Notes: generated by a model not told the origin, from the sequence alone. 64,000 nucleotides of DNA from Acidimicrobiales bacterium (GCA_030448245.1 JAUJNH010000007.1:124001-188000); one strand, 5' to 3'. Positions 50,948-62,655 are shown, numbered from the stretch's first letter. A program made the numbers and translations.

Positions 50948-52132
50948 TCAGGAGAAGCGGCGCATGTGGACGTTCAGGACCAGGCCGACGGCCCCGAAGC
51001 AGGCGATCGTCGAGGAGCCGCCGAAGCTGACGAAGGGGAGGGTGATGCCCGTGATCGGCATGATGCCCATCGTCATCCCGACGTTCTCGAACACCTGGAA
51101 GCAGAGCATGGCCAGCACGCCCACGCAGATGAGGGTGCCGACGCTGTCGTTGGCCATGGCCGCTGCTCGCCAGGTCCGCCACATCACGATCCCGAACAGG
51201 GCGAGCAGGAGGGCCGAGCCCAGCAGCCCCGTCTCCTCGCCCACCACCGAGAAGATGAAGTCGGTGTGCTGCTCCGGCACGAAGCGCAGCTTGGTCTGGG
51301 TCCCTTCGAAGACGCCCTTGCCGATGATGCCCCCCGACCCGATGGCGATCTTCGACTGGTTCAGGTTGAAGGCCGCGTCCCGGGTGCCCTTGGTGGGGTC
51401 GAGGAACGTGGTGAGGCGGTCCTTCTGGTAGTCCTGCAGGACTCCGCTCTTCAGGACGCCGGCACTGATGGCGACGACCACGGCGGCCAGGAGCAGCAGG
51501 TAGCGGGCCTGGGTGCCGCTGACGGAGAGGACAGCCAGGGTGATCGCCCCGAAGACCAGGGCGGTGCCCAGGTCGGGCTGCAGGAGGATGAGGGCCAGCG
51601 GCGCCGCGGCCAGGGCGATGGCCTTGGCGATGCGCCGGGGCCCCATGGGCAGAAGGTCGCCGGAGGAGGTCGACACCCCGCAGTAGGAGGCCAGCATGAT
51701 GATGACGCCGAGCTTGGCGAACTCGGACGGCTGCAGCTGGAAGCCGCTGGGGAGGGTGAACCAGGCTTGGGCGCCCCGCCGGTTGGAGCCCAGGGGGGTG
51801 AGCACGGCGAACAGCAGGAACAGGGTGGAGGCGTAGATGAACGGCGCCAGCTCGCGCAGGCGGCGGTAGTCGACGGCGGCCGCGAACGCCATGATGCCGA
51901 GGCCGATGACCACGTAGAGGCCGTGGCGCTCGAGGAAGAACGGGTCGATCGTGTCGGCGCCGCGGCGGCCCCGGGTGGCCGAGAAGATCATCAGGGCGCC
52001 AATGCCGGAGATGGCGACGACGGCCAGGACCAGCACCCAGTCGACGTGGCGCCAGGCCGCGCCCGGGTCCTGGTCGACGTTGGTGAGCGCGGGCCGGCGG
52101 GACAGCGCAGGGGAAGGGGATGCCGTGGCCAT
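50948..52132 (-). CDS. rodA: RodA, SEDS peptidoglycan glycosyltransferase
   Basis: A 394-residue protein with about ten membrane helices and SEDS signatures (AWFTLPSGFQLQPSEFAKLGVI, ILLQPDLGTALVF, VPEQHTDFIFSVVGEETGLLG, PFVSFGGSSTI). RodA polymerises glycan strands for lateral wall growth with its partner transpeptidase, encoded 12 bp upstream as mrdA. The order mreBCD-mrdA-rodA is the standard elongasome operon. The presence of MreB and RodA predicts a cell with lateral wall growth. Confidence 0.94.
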   Translation of the reverse strand: MATASPSPALSRRPALTNVDQDPGAAWRHVDWVLVLAVVAISGIGALMIFSATRGRRGADTIDPFFLERHGLYVVIGLGIMAFAAAVDYRRLRELAPFIYASTLFLLFAVLTPLGSNRRGAQAWFTLPSGFQLQPSEFAKLGVIIMLASYCGVSTSSGDLLPMGPRRIAKAIALAAAPLALILLQPDLGTALVFGAITLAVLSVSGTQARYLLLLAAVVVAISAGVLKSGVLQDYQKDRLTTFLDPTKGTRDAAFNLNQSKIAIGSGGIIGKGVFEGTQTKLRFVPEQHTDFIFSVVGEETGLLGSALLLALFGIVMWRTWRAAAMANDSVGTLICVGVLAMLCFQVFENVGMTMGIMPITGITLPFVSFGGSSTIACFGAVGLVLNVHMRRFS

Positions 52133-52144
52133 GTCGGTGCCTCC

Positions 52145-54124
52145 CTAGTCCGAGCTCTCGACCGCTTTGACGTCGCCCACGGGCTTGCCCGACAGGTGCT
52201 CCCAGATGCGACGTGACACGGGAGCGGCGGTGGTACCGCCGTAGCCGCCCTCTTCGAGGACGACCGACATGGCGTAACGGGGGGCGTCGGCCGGGCCGTA
52301 GGAGGCGAAGATGGCCGTGTCCATCTGGGGCTTGGGTTGCTGGGCCGTGCCGGTCTTGCCGGCGATCGGGATGCCGGTGTAGCCGGCGAAGGCGGGTGCC
52401 GCCGTGCCGTAGGCCGAGGCGACCGCCCCACGAAGGCCCTGGTGGATGGGGTCCCGCAGCTCGGGTGGGAGCGCCATGGTGCTCTTGGTGACCGGGGGCA
52501 GGGGGAAGCCCACGGCGCCCGTTGGATCGTCCGGGGTGGTGACCTGCCCCGCGATCCGGGCCTGGTACAGCGTCCCGCCGTTGGCGAAGGTGGCGTACTC
52601 CATGGCCAGCTGCAACGGCGTGACCACCGTCTCGCCCTGGCCGATGGCGGTGATGACGTTGTCACCGATGAACCACCTCGAGCTCGGGAAGGCCTTGGGT
52701 TGCTTCTCGTTCAGGCGCTTGCGCACCTCGGGGTCGCTGACCCGGCCCTCGGCCTCGGACGCCAGGCGGATCCCGGTGCGCTGGCCCAGCCCGAACTGGC
52801 GGGCCGTGTCCTGGATCGCCGTGGCCCCATAGGTGTTCCGCCCGATCCAGAACTTGGCACCCACGTCGTAGAAGTAGGTGTCGGACGACACGACGAGGGC
52901 TTCACGCAGGTTCACGGCGCCGTGCGGGGTGCGCCCGGCGTTCTGGAAGTCGCACCGGCCCGAGCACGGCGGCGGGATCTCGTAGAAGCCCTTGTCGTAG
53001 TAGCGGAAGTCGGGGCTCGGGATCACCCCCTTCACGAGCCCGGCCAGGCCGGTCGGCAGCTTGAAGGTGGAGGCCGGAGGGTAGAGGCCCTGGATGGCCC
53101 GGTTGGTCAGGGGCTTGTTGGGGTCGTCGTTGTAGGCCTGGAAGGCCACCGTCGAGATGCCGCCCACGAAGTCGCCAGGGGCGAAGTCGGGGGCCGACGC
53201 CATGGCCAGGACAGCGCCGTCGGTGACGTCCACCACCACCGCCGACCCGCCCGGGGCCCGCAGGAACCGGGGGTCCTCGTTGGTGAAGCGGCGCTCGCGC
53301 GCCCGCGCCAGGCCCAGCTTCAGCGACTCCTCGGCCGTGGCCTGCAACCTGGAGTCGATGGTGAGCCACACGTCGTCGCCCTGCACCGGGTCGGCCAGGC
53401 GGCGCTCGGTCAGGACCTTGCCCTTCCGGTCCACCTCCAGGGCGACCACCCCGGGCTTGCCCCGCAGCTCGGCGTCGAAGGAGGCCTCGACCCCGGTCTT
53501 GCCGATCTCGTCGTTCTCCTTGTAGTCGCGGCACTCCTCGACCGGGTCGAGACCGTCGGCTGGAGGCTTGTCGGCCCGCAGCCGGTCCAGCTCTCGCTTG
53601 GTGATGGGGCCGACGGTGCCGACGACGTGGCTGGCGAGCTTGCCGAACGGGTACCGGCGGCTGGCCAGCGGCACGGCGTCGACGCCGGGGAAGGTCAGCG
53701 AGTTCTCCCTCATGAAGATGACCTTCTCGGTGGAGACGCCGAACGCCACCGGCACCGGCTTCAGGTTGCTGTAGCGGGGATCGTCCAGGCGCTTCTGGAG
53801 CTCGGCCACCGGGTGCCCGGCAGAGCCGAGCAGCGCTGACAGGCGGGGCAGGGTCTCCGGCCGCTCGGCCACCGTCTTCTTCGACACGGTCACGGCCGTG
53901 GTCAGCTCGTTGTCGACGATCACCAGGCCGTTGCGGTCGCGGATGCGGCCTCGGGGTGCCGCCTCGCACAGGATGCGGACCTCGTTGCGCTTGGGCGCCT
54001 CGACGAACGTGGGGGCGTCGAGCACCTGGAGGTACCACAGCCTGGTCAGCAGGGCCGCGAACAGCGAGACCACGACGACGCCCACGACGGTGAGGCGGAG
54101 CTGGGTGGCGCCTCCGGTGGTCAT
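52145..54124 (-). CDS. mrdA: Penicillin-binding protein 2, elongasome transpeptidase
   Basis: A 659-residue class B PBP with one N-terminal membrane helix (TVVGVVVVSLFAALLTRLWYL) and a pedestal domain. The transpeptidase site has PPASTFKLPTG (SxxK), SSDTYFYDV (SxD in place of the usual SxN) and AGKTGTAQQ (KTG). It cross-links wall strands made by RodA. ATG at 54124 overlaps the mreD stop (ATGA), so translation is coupled. Confidence 0.93.
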   Translation of the reverse strand: MTTGGATQLRLTVVGVVVVSLFAALLTRLWYLQVLDAPTFVEAPKRNEVRILCEAAPRGRIRDRNGLVIVDNELTTAVTVSKKTVAERPETLPRLSALLGSAGHPVAELQKRLDDPRYSNLKPVPVAFGVSTEKVIFMRENSLTFPGVDAVPLASRRYPFGKLASHVVGTVGPITKRELDRLRADKPPADGLDPVEECRDYKENDEIGKTGVEASFDAELRGKPGVVALEVDRKGKVLTERRLADPVQGDDVWLTIDSRLQATAEESLKLGLARARERRFTNEDPRFLRAPGGSAVVVDVTDGAVLAMASAPDFAPGDFVGGISTVAFQAYNDDPNKPLTNRAIQGLYPPASTFKLPTGLAGLVKGVIPSPDFRYYDKGFYEIPPPCSGRCDFQNAGRTPHGAVNLREALVVSSDTYFYDVGAKFWIGRNTYGATAIQDTARQFGLGQRTGIRLASEAEGRVSDPEVRKRLNEKQPKAFPSSRWFIGDNVITAIGQGETVVTPLQLAMEYATFANGGTLYQARIAGQVTTPDDPTGAVGFPLPPVTKSTMALPPELRDPIHQGLRGAVASAYGTAAPAFAGYTGIPIAGKTGTAQQPKPQMDTAIFASYGPADAPRYAMSVVLEEGGYGGTTAAPVSRRIWEHLSGKPVGDVKAVESSD

Positions 54125-54648
54125 CAGGCCATCCCCGGAGAGCTGGGCTCGGCGTTGACGGCCCAGCGCATGGCGATGGCGGCGGGGACGGACAGGATGG
54201 CGTTCGCCATCCCGGCCACGACGACGATGTAGGCGACCGCCTTGGGGTCGCTGATTACGAGGGACTGGTCGGTCACGGCGGCGATGCCGACGTAGAGCAG
54301 CTCACCGATGGCCGTGCCCACCGCCCCCGTCAGGGGGACCACCCACCAGGGGCCCTCGATGAGCGTCTGGACGATCGATCCCACGGCGAAGCCGGTGAGG
54401 GTGAACACCAGCGCCGACAGCCCGAACGCCGTGGGCAGCGGCACGTCGGCAGCCAGGCCGCTGATGAAGCCGACCCACGCGCCCTCGCCGGGACCGGCCA
54501 CCAGGCCGGCGACCACCGGCAGGAGGAGGAACAGGTCGGGGTGGGCGCGGGCCACCTGCACGCGGTCCAGCACCGGGCCCTGGAGGAGGATGACCCCCAG
54601 GATGAGCAGGAGGACGCGGCCGTTGCGGCCGACGACGGCCCCGATCAC
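54124..54648 (-). CDS. mreD: Rod shape-determining protein MreD
   Basis: A 174-residue membrane protein with about five helices (VLLLILGVILLQGPVLD, LLLPVVAGLVAGPGEGAWVGFISGLAADV, TAFGLSALVFTLTGFAVGS and others). The GPGEGAWVGFISGLAADV segment is typical of MreD. It links MreC and the elongasome in the membrane. GTG at 54648 overlaps the mreC stop (GTGA), and its own stop overlaps mrdA's start. Confidence 0.88.
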   Translation of the reverse strand: MIGAVVGRNGRVLLLILGVILLQGPVLDRVQVARAHPDLFLLLPVVAGLVAGPGEGAWVGFISGLAADVPLPTAFGLSALVFTLTGFAVGSIVQTLIEGPWWVVPLTGAVGTAIGELLYVGIAAVTDQSLVISDPKAVAYIVVVAGMANAILSVPAAIAMRWAVNAEPSSPGMA

Positions 54649-55511
54649 GGCTCCTCCGCCGTGACGCGGGCGGTGGGGCCGTTGGGGCCCCGTCGCACCA
54701 GGACGCTCACGAACTCGAGGCGGCCGAAGTCGGTGACGGGCTCGACCTCGACCCGCTGGTAGGACACGCCAGCCACCGCTTCGGCCTTCACCACCCGCCC
54801 GATCGGGATGCTGTCCGGGTAGTTGCCGCCGATGGCGCTGGTGACGACCGCCTCGTTCTCCCCGATGGGCTGGTCGGGCTTGATCTCCTGGGCGCGCAGG
54901 AGGGCGGCGGCGCCGTTGCCCTTGACCGAGGTCAGCACGCCGCTTGCGGCCAGCCGGGCTGCGACGTTCATCTCGGGGTCGGTGATGAGGCGGACGACGG
55001 ACCGGGACCCGCTGGTCGAGGCGATCCGGCCCACCAGGCCACTGCCGGCCACCACGGGCATCCCCGTGGCCACGCCGTCGTCGGTGCCTCGGTCGATCTC
55101 GACCGTGAGCTGGACGTTGGACGGGGCGGTGTTGACCACGCGCGCCGCCACCCGCGGGATGTCCTTGACCACCTCGAGCTTGTTGAGGTCGAGCAGGGCG
55201 GTGAGCTGGCGCTGGGCGTCGGCGCTCTGCAGCACCTCGCCCTGCAGCCGACCGTTCTCTTCGCGCAGGCGGCGGTTCTCGCCCTTGAGGTCGCCCGCGT
55301 TCACGAGCCCGTCGGCGAAGTCGGCCACCGGCTGGGCGACCTGGCCCAGGCTGGCCTGGGCGGGGTCGAGGACGTCGCGGGCGTTCGAGCGGATGGTCAT
55401 CAGGACCCCACCGCCGTTCGCCTTTGTGTCGATCGTGATGAGGGTGAGGCACACCATCACGAGGACCATCACCGTGAACCGCGACCGTTGGCCGCTCCGG
55501 GGCGCGGCCAT
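54645..55511 (-). CDS. mreC: Rod shape-determining protein MreC
   Basis: A 288-residue protein with one N-terminal membrane helix (FTVMVLVMVCLTLITIDT), a coiled coil (LKGENRRLREENGRLQGEVL), and the two beta-barrel extracytoplasmic domains (VNTAPSNVQLTVEIDRGTDDGVATGMPVVAGSGLVGRI). It activates the RodA-PBP2 pair. ATG at 55511 overlaps the mreB stop (ATGA). Confidence 0.9.
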   Translation of the reverse strand: MAAPRSGQRSRFTVMVLVMVCLTLITIDTKANGGGVLMTIRSNARDVLDPAQASLGQVAQPVADFADGLVNAGDLKGENRRLREENGRLQGEVLQSADAQRQLTALLDLNKLEVVKDIPRVAARVVNTAPSNVQLTVEIDRGTDDGVATGMPVVAGSGLVGRIASTSGSRSVVRLITDPEMNVAARLAASGVLTSVKGNGAAALLRAQEIKPDQPIGENEAVVTSAIGGNYPDSIPIGRVVKAEAVAGVSYQRVEVEPVTDFGRLEFVSVLVRRGPNGPTARVTAEEP

Positions 55512-56551
55512 CACTGGATGGTGGACGAGAGCAGGACGTCCTTCAGGACCTCGAACTCCTCCAGGCACTGCCCGCCGCCGATGACGACCGAGTGCAGGGG
55601 GTTGTCGGCCACGACGATCGGCATCCCCGATTCGGCGTGGAGGCGGACGTCGAGGCCGTTGAGCAGGGCTCCGCCCCCGGTGAGCACGATGCCCTGCTCC
55701 ATGATGTCGGCGGCCAGCTCGGGCGGGGTCTTGTCCAGGGTGACCTTCACGGCGTCGACGATCGCCGCCACCGGTTCCGAGATGGCCTCGCGGATCTCCT
55801 CGGTGGAGGTGACGATCGTCTTGGGCAGGCCCGTGATGAGGTCACGGCCGCGCACCTCGGCGTACAGCTCGGACTCCAGCGCGCAGGCCGAGCCCAGCTT
55901 GATCTTGACCACCTCGGCCGTGGGATGGCCCAGCGCCAGGCTGTACTCCTTCTTGATGTAGCTGATGATCGCCTCGTCCAGCTCGTCGCCGGCGATGCGG
56001 ACGCTCTGGCTGGTGACGATCCCTCCGAGGGAGATGACCGCGACCTCGGTGGTGCCGCCGCCGATGTCGACGACCATGTTGCCGGTCGGCTCGTGCACGG
56101 GCAGGCCGGCGCCGATGGCCGCGGCCATGGGCTCCTCGATGATGTACGGGGTCTTCTTGGCGCCGGCGAACTCGGCGGCCTCCTGCACCGCCCGCTTCTC
56201 GACGCCCGTGACGCCGGAGGGCACGCAGATGACCATCCGCGGCCGGTTGCCGAACCGGCGGGGGTGCACCTTGTTGATGAAGTACTGCAACATCTTCTCG
56301 CAGATCTCGAAGTTGGCGATGACGCCGTCGCGCAGCGGCCGGATCGCCTTGATGTGCGCCGGCGTCCGGCCGATCATCCGCTTGGCCTCGGCACCGACCG
56401 CGAGGGGCCGCCCGCTCCGGACGTCGATGGCGACGACCGACGGCTCGTTCAGGACGATGCCGCGGCCACGGACGTAGACCAGGGTGTTGGCGGTGCCGAG
56501 GTCGACGGCCATGTCGCGGCCGAGGAACCCTCCGAAGAGGTTGTCGGACAT
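55511..56551 (-). CDS. mreB: Rod shape-determining protein MreB
   Basis: A 346-residue actin homologue. It has the phosphate-1 loop AVDLGTANTLVYVRGRG near the N-terminus, NMVVDIGGGTTEVAVISLGG (phosphate 2) and VLTGGGALLNGLD near the C-terminus. MreB filaments guide lateral wall synthesis. The first gene of mreB-mreC-mreD-mrdA-rodA, with overlapping start and stop codons between most of them. Confidence 0.96.
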   Translation of the reverse strand: MSDNLFGGFLGRDMAVDLGTANTLVYVRGRGIVLNEPSVVAIDVRSGRPLAVGAEAKRMIGRTPAHIKAIRPLRDGVIANFEICEKMLQYFINKVHPRRFGNRPRMVICVPSGVTGVEKRAVQEAAEFAGAKKTPYIIEEPMAAAIGAGLPVHEPTGNMVVDIGGGTTEVAVISLGGIVTSQSVRIAGDELDEAIISYIKKEYSLALGHPTAEVVKIKLGSACALESELYAEVRGRDLITGLPKTIVTSTEEIREAISEPVAAIVDAVKVTLDKTPPELAADIMEQGIVLTGGGALLNGLDVRLHAESGMPIVVADNPLHSVVIGGGQCLEEFEVLKDVLLSSTIQ

Positions 56552-56660
56552 GTTGGCGAGCTCGCCTTAGGGTCGTCGGACGTTTCGGACAGGCTACGCG
56601 CCCGGCACCCCGCTCCGCAGGCCACCTCGTGTGACGGCGGCTCAGCGGTCGCCGCAGCCT

Positions 56661-57068
56661 TCACAGGTGCGGGAAGAACAGGGCGATCTCGCGGGCTGCC
56701 GACTCGGGGCCGTCGGAGCCGTGGATGAGGTTCTCGCTGACCTCCGTGGCCAGATCCCCCCGAATCGTGCCCGGCGCTGCCACCGCCGGGTCGGTGGCGC
56801 CGATGAGCGTGCGAACGACCCTCCAGGTGTCGACCGGTCCCTCGACCACCATGGCGACGAGCGGGCCACGGGTGAGGAACGAGACGAGCGAGTCGAAGAA
56901 GCCCTTGCCCTCGTGCTCGGCATAGTGCTGGCGGGCCGTGGCCTCGTCGAGCTGGCGCAGCTCCAGGGCGACGAGGCGGAGGCCCTTGCGCTCGAGGCGG
57001 CTGATGACCTCGCCGGCCAGCCCCCGTTCGACGGCGTCGGGCTTGGCCAGGACGAGGGTGCGCTCCAC
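56661..57068 (-). CDS. ndk: Nucleoside diphosphate kinase
   Basis: A 135-residue Ndk that balances nucleoside triphosphates. The phosphorylated histidine is in [12 protein letters not shown] (near residue 115). [16 protein letters not shown] opens the protein. GTG at 57068 has TAGGTT 9 nt upstream. ndk beside folC and mreB is the usual actinobacterial arrangement. Confidence 0.95.
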   Translation of the reverse strand: MERTLVLAKPDAVERGLAGEVISRLERKGLRLVALELRQLDEATARQHYAEHEGKGFFDSLVSFLTRGPLVAMVVEGPVDTWRVVRTLIGATDPAVAAPGTIRGDLATEVSENLIHGSDGPESAAREIALFFPHL

Positions 57069-57080
57069 GGAGGGGCGAAC

Positions 57081-57932
57081 CTAGCGCGAGGGCTGCTCCT
57101 TGCCCGCGGCCCGGGAGCGCCGGAGGACGAGGCCGGTGCTGCCGAGGACGAGCAGCGCGAGGAGGGCGGAGAAGGCGAGCAGCGAACCGGGGATCGGCTG
57201 CCGCGGCACCGAGGCGGCGGGCTCCCGGCCCGGGAGGCTGACCGGTGAAGCGGCGACCGCCCCGCCATCGGCAACGGCGGCCGGTGCCGGCGCCGGTGGG
57301 GCGGGTGGCGCGGGCGTCGGTGCCGGCGCCGGCGCGTTCGTCGGTGGGACCGGCGCCACCGTGGTGACCACCGGCCTGCGGGTCGGGGCGGTGGTCGACT
57401 GCGGCCGGGCGGTGGTGGGAGGAGGTGCCGGTGGTCTGGTGGTGGCGGTTCCACCGCCGGCTGGCTGCAGGAACACGTGCGTCGTCCAGAGGACGCCCCG
57501 ACCGTCGTCGACGGTGCCGATGCCGATTCTGGAGTAGGCGGGGTCGGACATGTTGCGCAGGTGGGCCGCGCTGTTGACGAGGGCATCGAAGATCACGCCA
57601 ACGGTGCTCCCGGTGCCGACGTTCTCCCCCAGCGTGATCCAGCTCTGGGTGACCTGGCTGGCCAGGGCGCCGTTGTGGGCAAGGGTCCCGCTGTTCGCCA
57701 TGTCGTTCGACCAGGCGCGGGCGACGCGCGACAGCTCTGGATCGAGGGTCAGGGGGCCGAGCCCGCGCGTCGAGCGCAAGCCGTTGATGCGCGAGAGGAA
57801 GCCGCTGTCGGCCGAGGGCGCCGACGTGGCTCCAAACGCGGACCCGGCCAGCGGGCCCGCCACCACCAGGAGCCCAGCCACGACCACCAGCACCGCGACG
57901 TTCAGGCGGCGGGACGGGCGCTCGGCGGTCAC
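57081..57932 (-). CDS. Secreted CAP/SCP-domain protein with C-terminal membrane anchor
   Basis: A 283-residue protein. A signal peptide ([25 protein letters not shown]) precedes a CAP domain of about 120 residues with [24 protein letters not shown] and [18 protein letters not shown] Pro/Thr/Ala-rich spacer of ~80 residues and a final membrane helix followed by basic residues ([11 protein letters not shown]) anchor it. It is thus displayed on the outer face. GTG at 57932 is chosen because the signal peptide starts close after it; GTG at 57950 is possible. The spacer resembles the wall-spanning stalks of other actinobacterial surface proteins. Confidence 0.78.
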   Translation of the reverse strand: MTAERPSRRLNVAVLVVVAGLLVVAGPLAGSAFGATSAPSADSGFLSRINGLRSTRGLGPLTLDPELSRVARAWSNDMANSGTLAHNGALASQVTQSWITLGENVGTGSTVGVIFDALVNSAAHLRNMSDPAYSRIGIGTVDDGRGVLWTTHVFLQPAGGGTATTRPPAPPPTTARPQSTTAPTRRPVVTTVAPVPPTNAPAPAPTPAPPAPPAPAPAAVADGGAVAASPVSLPGREPAASVPRQPIPGSLLAFSALLALLVLGSTGLVLRRSRAAGKEQPSR

Positions 57933-57984
57933 CCTGGGTTCTCTCGGCACCAAAGGCGCGACCTTGAGGGGTGGCGATCAGGGA

Positions 57985-59292
57985 CTAGGGCAAGCTAGCC
58001 CGGGCGGCGCCGACCACGTAGAGCGACCCGGTGACGAGGATCGTCTCGTCGGCCGCCGCGTCGGCCCTCGCCGCATCGACGGCCTCGGCCACCGACGGCA
58101 CCTCCACCGCCTCGACACCCAGCCGGCGGGCGGCGTCGGCGACCTCGCCCGGCCCGAGGGTGCGCGGGGAGGGCGCCGGGCAGGCGATGACGAGCCGGAG
58201 CCGCGATGGCCCCAGGGCTTCGAGGAGCTCGCCCGGCTCATGGCCGGCGAGCACGCCGACCACGGCGACGACTGGCCCGCCGCCGGCGAACTCCTCGTCG
58301 AGCGCCCGGCCCAGGGCCGACATGCCCTGGACGTTGTGGGCACCGTCGAGCAGCACCAGCGGGTCACGGCCCACCACCTCGAGCCGTCCCGGCGAGGTGG
58401 CCCGGGCCAGTCCCTCGGCGACGACGTCGCCGGCGAGCGGAGCGTCGAGGAAGGCCTCGGCGGCGGCCACGGCCAGCACCGCGTTGTGGCCCTGGTGGTG
58501 GCCGTGGAGGGGGAGGAAGACCTCGGTGTGCTCGGACCAGGGGGTGCGCAGGTCCAGCATCCGGCCGCCGACGGCCAGCTCGTTCCCCTCGCAGGCCAGG
58601 TCCCGCTCGAGGAGCAGGACCCGGGCGGCACCGACCTCGGCCGCCCGTCGCTCCACCACCTCGACGACGGCGGGGTCACGTGCGCCGACCACCACGGTGG
58701 CGCCCGCCTTGATGATCCCGGCCTTCTCCTCGGCGATGTCGACCACGGTGGGGCCGAGGTACTCGGTGTGGTCGAGCGCCACCGTGGTCAGGACGGCCAC
58801 CTGCCCGTCGGCGACGTTCGTGGCGTCCCAGCGGCCGCCCATGCCGACCTCGACCACGGCGGCGTCGACGGCCGCGTCGGCGAACCACCGGAAGGCGCAG
58901 GCGATCACGAGCTCGAACCACGAGGGGCGGGCGGCGAGCAGCGACTCGAGGCCCTGGAGCACGCGGAGGTGGTCGGCCAGGTCGGCGTCGGGTATCGGGT
59001 CGTGCTGGCGGCGGGCCCGCTCGCGCCGGCGGGGCCCGACCGGCGGCCCGGTGATCCGCTCGTTGATCCGCTCCAGGTGCGGGCTCGTGGTGGTCCCCAC
59101 CGCCAACCCGGACGCGACAAGCAGCGACGCCAGGATGCGGGCGGTGGAGGTCTTGCCGTTGGTGCCGGTCAGGTGCAGGACCGGGTAGGCCCGCTGTGGC
59201 TCGGCCGAGGCGTCGAGCAGGGCCCGCATGCGGTCGAGGGTGGGCGCCCGGGTCGGGGCGCCGGGCGGGACGCCCAGGCTCCTGGCCTCCAT
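57985..59292 (-). CDS. folC: Folylpolyglutamate synthase / dihydrofolate synthase
   Basis: A 435-residue FolC that adds glutamates to folates. The P-loop is [19 protein letters not shown] (near residue 40). [12 protein letters not shown] and [12 protein letters not shown] are the conserved Mur-ligase-like segments, and LLDGAHN follows. ATG at 59292 is the first standard start, but homologues usually begin some 15 residues earlier, and the upstream codons (LAWLDSHWN) fit that. A CTG at 59355 overlaps the clpX stop (CTGA) and might be the true start. Confidence 0.9.
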   Translation of the reverse strand: MEARSLGVPPGAPTRAPTLDRMRALLDASAEPQRAYPVLHLTGTNGKTSTARILASLLVASGLAVGTTTSPHLERINERITGPPVGPRRRERARRQHDPIPDADLADHLRVLQGLESLLAARPSWFELVIACAFRWFADAAVDAAVVEVGMGGRWDATNVADGQVAVLTTVALDHTEYLGPTVVDIAEEKAGIIKAGATVVVGARDPAVVEVVERRAAEVGAARVLLLERDLACEGNELAVGGRMLDLRTPWSEHTEVFLPLHGHHQGHNAVLAVAAAEAFLDAPLAGDVVAEGLARATSPGRLEVVGRDPLVLLDGAHNVQGMSALGRALDEEFAGGGPVVAVVGVLAGHEPGELLEALGPSRLRLVIACPAPSPRTLGPGEVADAARRLGVEAVEVPSVAEAVDAARADAAADETILVTGSLYVVGAARASLP

Positions 59293-59351
59293 GTTCCAGT
59301 GGCTGTCCAGCCAGGCCAGGAGGTCCGGCAGGTCGCCGCCGGCTGGCGACG

Positions 59352-60632
<1,281 letters not shown>

Positions 60633-60657
60633 GTCGCCCTCGTCCCGGTCCCGAGCC

Positions 60658-61287
60658 TCAGGCGACGCCGGCGGCCACCGGCACGCCCTTGAGCTCACGG
60701 ACGGTGATGACCTCGTCGATGATCCCGTACTCGCGGGCCTCGGCGGCCGACAGGATGAAGTCGCGGTCGGTGTCGTTGGAGATCTTCTCGACGGTCTGGC
60801 CGGTGTCGTGGGCGAGCATCTCGTTGAGCAGCTCGCGCATGCGGAGGATCTCCTTGGCCTGGATCTCGATGTCGGAGGCCTGGCCGCCCGCCCCGCCGTA
60901 GGGCTGGTGCAGCAGGATCCGGCTGTGGGGCAGCGAGAACCGCTTCCCGGTGGTGCCGCCGGCCAACAGGACCGCAGCCGCCGACGCCGCCTGCCCGTAG
61001 CAGAACGTCGTGATGTCGTTCTTCACGTACTTCATCGTGTCGTAGATCGCGAACAGCGCCGTGATGTCGCCGCCGGGGCTGTTGATGTAGATCGAGATGT
61101 CCTTGTCGGCGTTCTCCGACTCGAGGAACAGCAGCTGGGCCGACACCAGGTTGGCGACCGTGTCGTCGATCGGGGTGCCGAGGAAGATGATGTGCTCCTT
61201 CAGCATCCGGCTGTAGAGGTCGAACGCCCGCTCGCCACGGTTGGTGCTCTCCACCACCGTCGGCACGAGGTAGTTCTGGGCCTGCAT
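60658..61287 (-). CDS. clpP: ATP-dependent Clp protease proteolytic subunit
   Basis: A 209-residue ClpP. The catalytic triad is visible as Ser in [11 protein letters not shown], His in [10 protein letters not shown] and Asp in [11 protein letters not shown]. Most actinobacteria have two clpP genes in tandem here (clpP1-clpP2), but only this one lies between tig and clpX. tig ends 3 bp upstream, so tig, clpP and clpX are likely cotranscribed. Confidence 0.95.
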   Translation of the reverse strand: MQAQNYLVPTVVESTNRGERAFDLYSRMLKEHIIFLGTPIDDTVANLVSAQLLFLESENADKDISIYINSPGGDITALFAIYDTMKYVKNDITTFCYGQAASAAAVLLAGGTTGKRFSLPHSRILLHQPYGGAGGQASDIEIQAKEILRMRELLNEMLAHDTGQTVEKISNDTDRDFILSAAEAREYGIIDEVITVRELKGVPVAAGVA

Positions 61288-61290
61288 CGG

Positions 61291-62655
61291 CTACTCCTGC
61301 TCCTCGGTCACGGCGTCCTGTTCGAGCCCAGCGGCTCGTAGCGCGTCCCGGTCGACCGGGTTGCCCTCTGTGTCCTTCACCTCGACGTGCTCCAGGAGCC
61401 AGTCGAGGGCCTTGCCCTTCCGCACGTCCGAGCGTACCGCCTGCACCCCGTCGTTGCGGTCGAACATCTGGCGCAGCTGCGCGGGTGACTGGCCGAGCTC
61501 CTTGGCCAGCCTGGCCACCGCCTCGTCGAGCTCGTCGTCGCTGACCTCGATGCCCTCGGTTTCGGCGATGGCCCGCAGCGCCAGGTCGGCCTTGACGGCC
61601 GGGATGGCCTGGACGCGGAGCTGCTCGATGATCACGTCTGACCCGCCCAGGGCGTCGATGTACTGGCCCAGCTCGACGTTCTGCTGGCGCAGGTTGCGCT
61701 CGAGCTCGGCCGCCTGGCGCTGCACCTCCTCGGCCACGAGGGGCTCGGGCACCACGTCGTCGGGCACCAGCTTCACCAGCTCGGGGACCGTCTTCTGCTT
61801 CAGAGCGGCCCACGCGGTGCGCAGCCGGCCCTTCTCGAGCCGCTCCCGCACGTCGACGAGCAGCTCGTCGACGGTGGCGACCTCGCTCGACTCCTCGACC
61901 CAGGCGTCGGTGAGCTCGGGCAGGTCCTTGGACTGCACCTTCTTGACCGAGATGGCGAAGGTGATGGGCGTGGCGTGGTCGCCTTCGCCGACGATGGTCT
62001 CGAAGCGGCGGTCCTCGCCGGCGCTGGCGCCGGTCAGCTGCTCGTCGACCGCCGGCGGGAACCCGGTGGCATCGCCGATCTCGTAGGTGTAGTCCTGGAC
62101 GTCGTCGAGGATCTCCTCCTTGCCCTCGTCGTCCGCCCTGGTCGCCTTCAGGTCGATCGTCAGCACGTCGCCCTGCTCGGCCGGCCGGTCGACGTCGACC
62201 AGGGTGGCGTCGGCCGAGCGCAGGCGGCGGAGGGCCCGCTGGACGTCGTCGTCGGTGACCTCCATCCGGGGGACGATGACGGTCAGGCCGCCGTAGCCCT
62301 CGATCTCGATGGACGGCCGCACCTCGACGGTGGCCTCGAAGGTGACCGGGCCGCTCTCCTCGCCGGCGGTGACCGAGATCTCCGGCTGGGCGATGGCGTC
62401 GACGTCGTTGTCCTTCAGCGCCTCGACGTAGTAGCCGGGCAGGGCGTCTCGCAGCGCCTCCTGCCGGGCCATCGTCGAGCCGACCCGCGCCTCGAGCACC
62501 CGGCGGGGGGCCTTGCCCGGGCGGAAGCCGGGGATGCGCACCTCCTTGGCGATGCGGCGGAAGGCCTTTTCGAGGGCAACCTCGAACTCGGCGGCGTCAA
62601 CCTCGACCAGGAGCTTGACCTTGTTCCCCTCGAGGGGCTCGACGGTGCTCTTCAT
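61291..62655 (-). CDS. tig: Trigger factor
   Basis: A 454-residue ribosome-bound chaperone and prolyl isomerase. The N-terminal ribosome-binding motif is IRIPGFRPGKAPRRVLEARVG. The FKBP-like domain (~150-240) and the long helical C-terminal domain are complete. ATG at 62655 gives the usual N-terminus MKSTVEPLEGNKVKL. It heads the tig-clpP-clpX set. Confidence 0.95.
   Translation of the reverse strand: MKSTVEPLEGNKVKLLVEVDAAEFEVALEKAFRRIAKEVRIPGFRPGKAPRRVLEARVGSTMARQEALRDALPGYYVEALKDNDVDAIAQPEISVTAGEESGPVTFEATVEVRPSIEIEGYGGLTVIVPRMEVTDDDVQRALRRLRSADATLVDVDRPAEQGDVLTIDLKATRADDEGKEEILDDVQDYTYEIGDATGFPPAVDEQLTGASAGEDRRFETIVGEGDHATPITFAISVKKVQSKDLPELTDAWVEESSEVATVDELLVDVRERLEKGRLRTAWAALKQKTVPELVKLVPDDVVPEPLVAEEVQRQAAELERNLRQQNVELGQYIDALGGSDVIIEQLRVQAIPAVKADLALRAIAETEGIEVSDDELDEAVARLAKELGQSPAQLRQMFDRNDGVQAVRSDVRKGKALDWLLEHVEVKDTEGNPVDRDALRAAGLEQDAVTEEQE

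Noticed and set aside
57290-57430. GC-rich repeat-like stretch in the CAP protein gene
   Set aside because: It encodes the Pro/Ala/Thr stalk between domain and anchor; imperfect and explained by protein composition.
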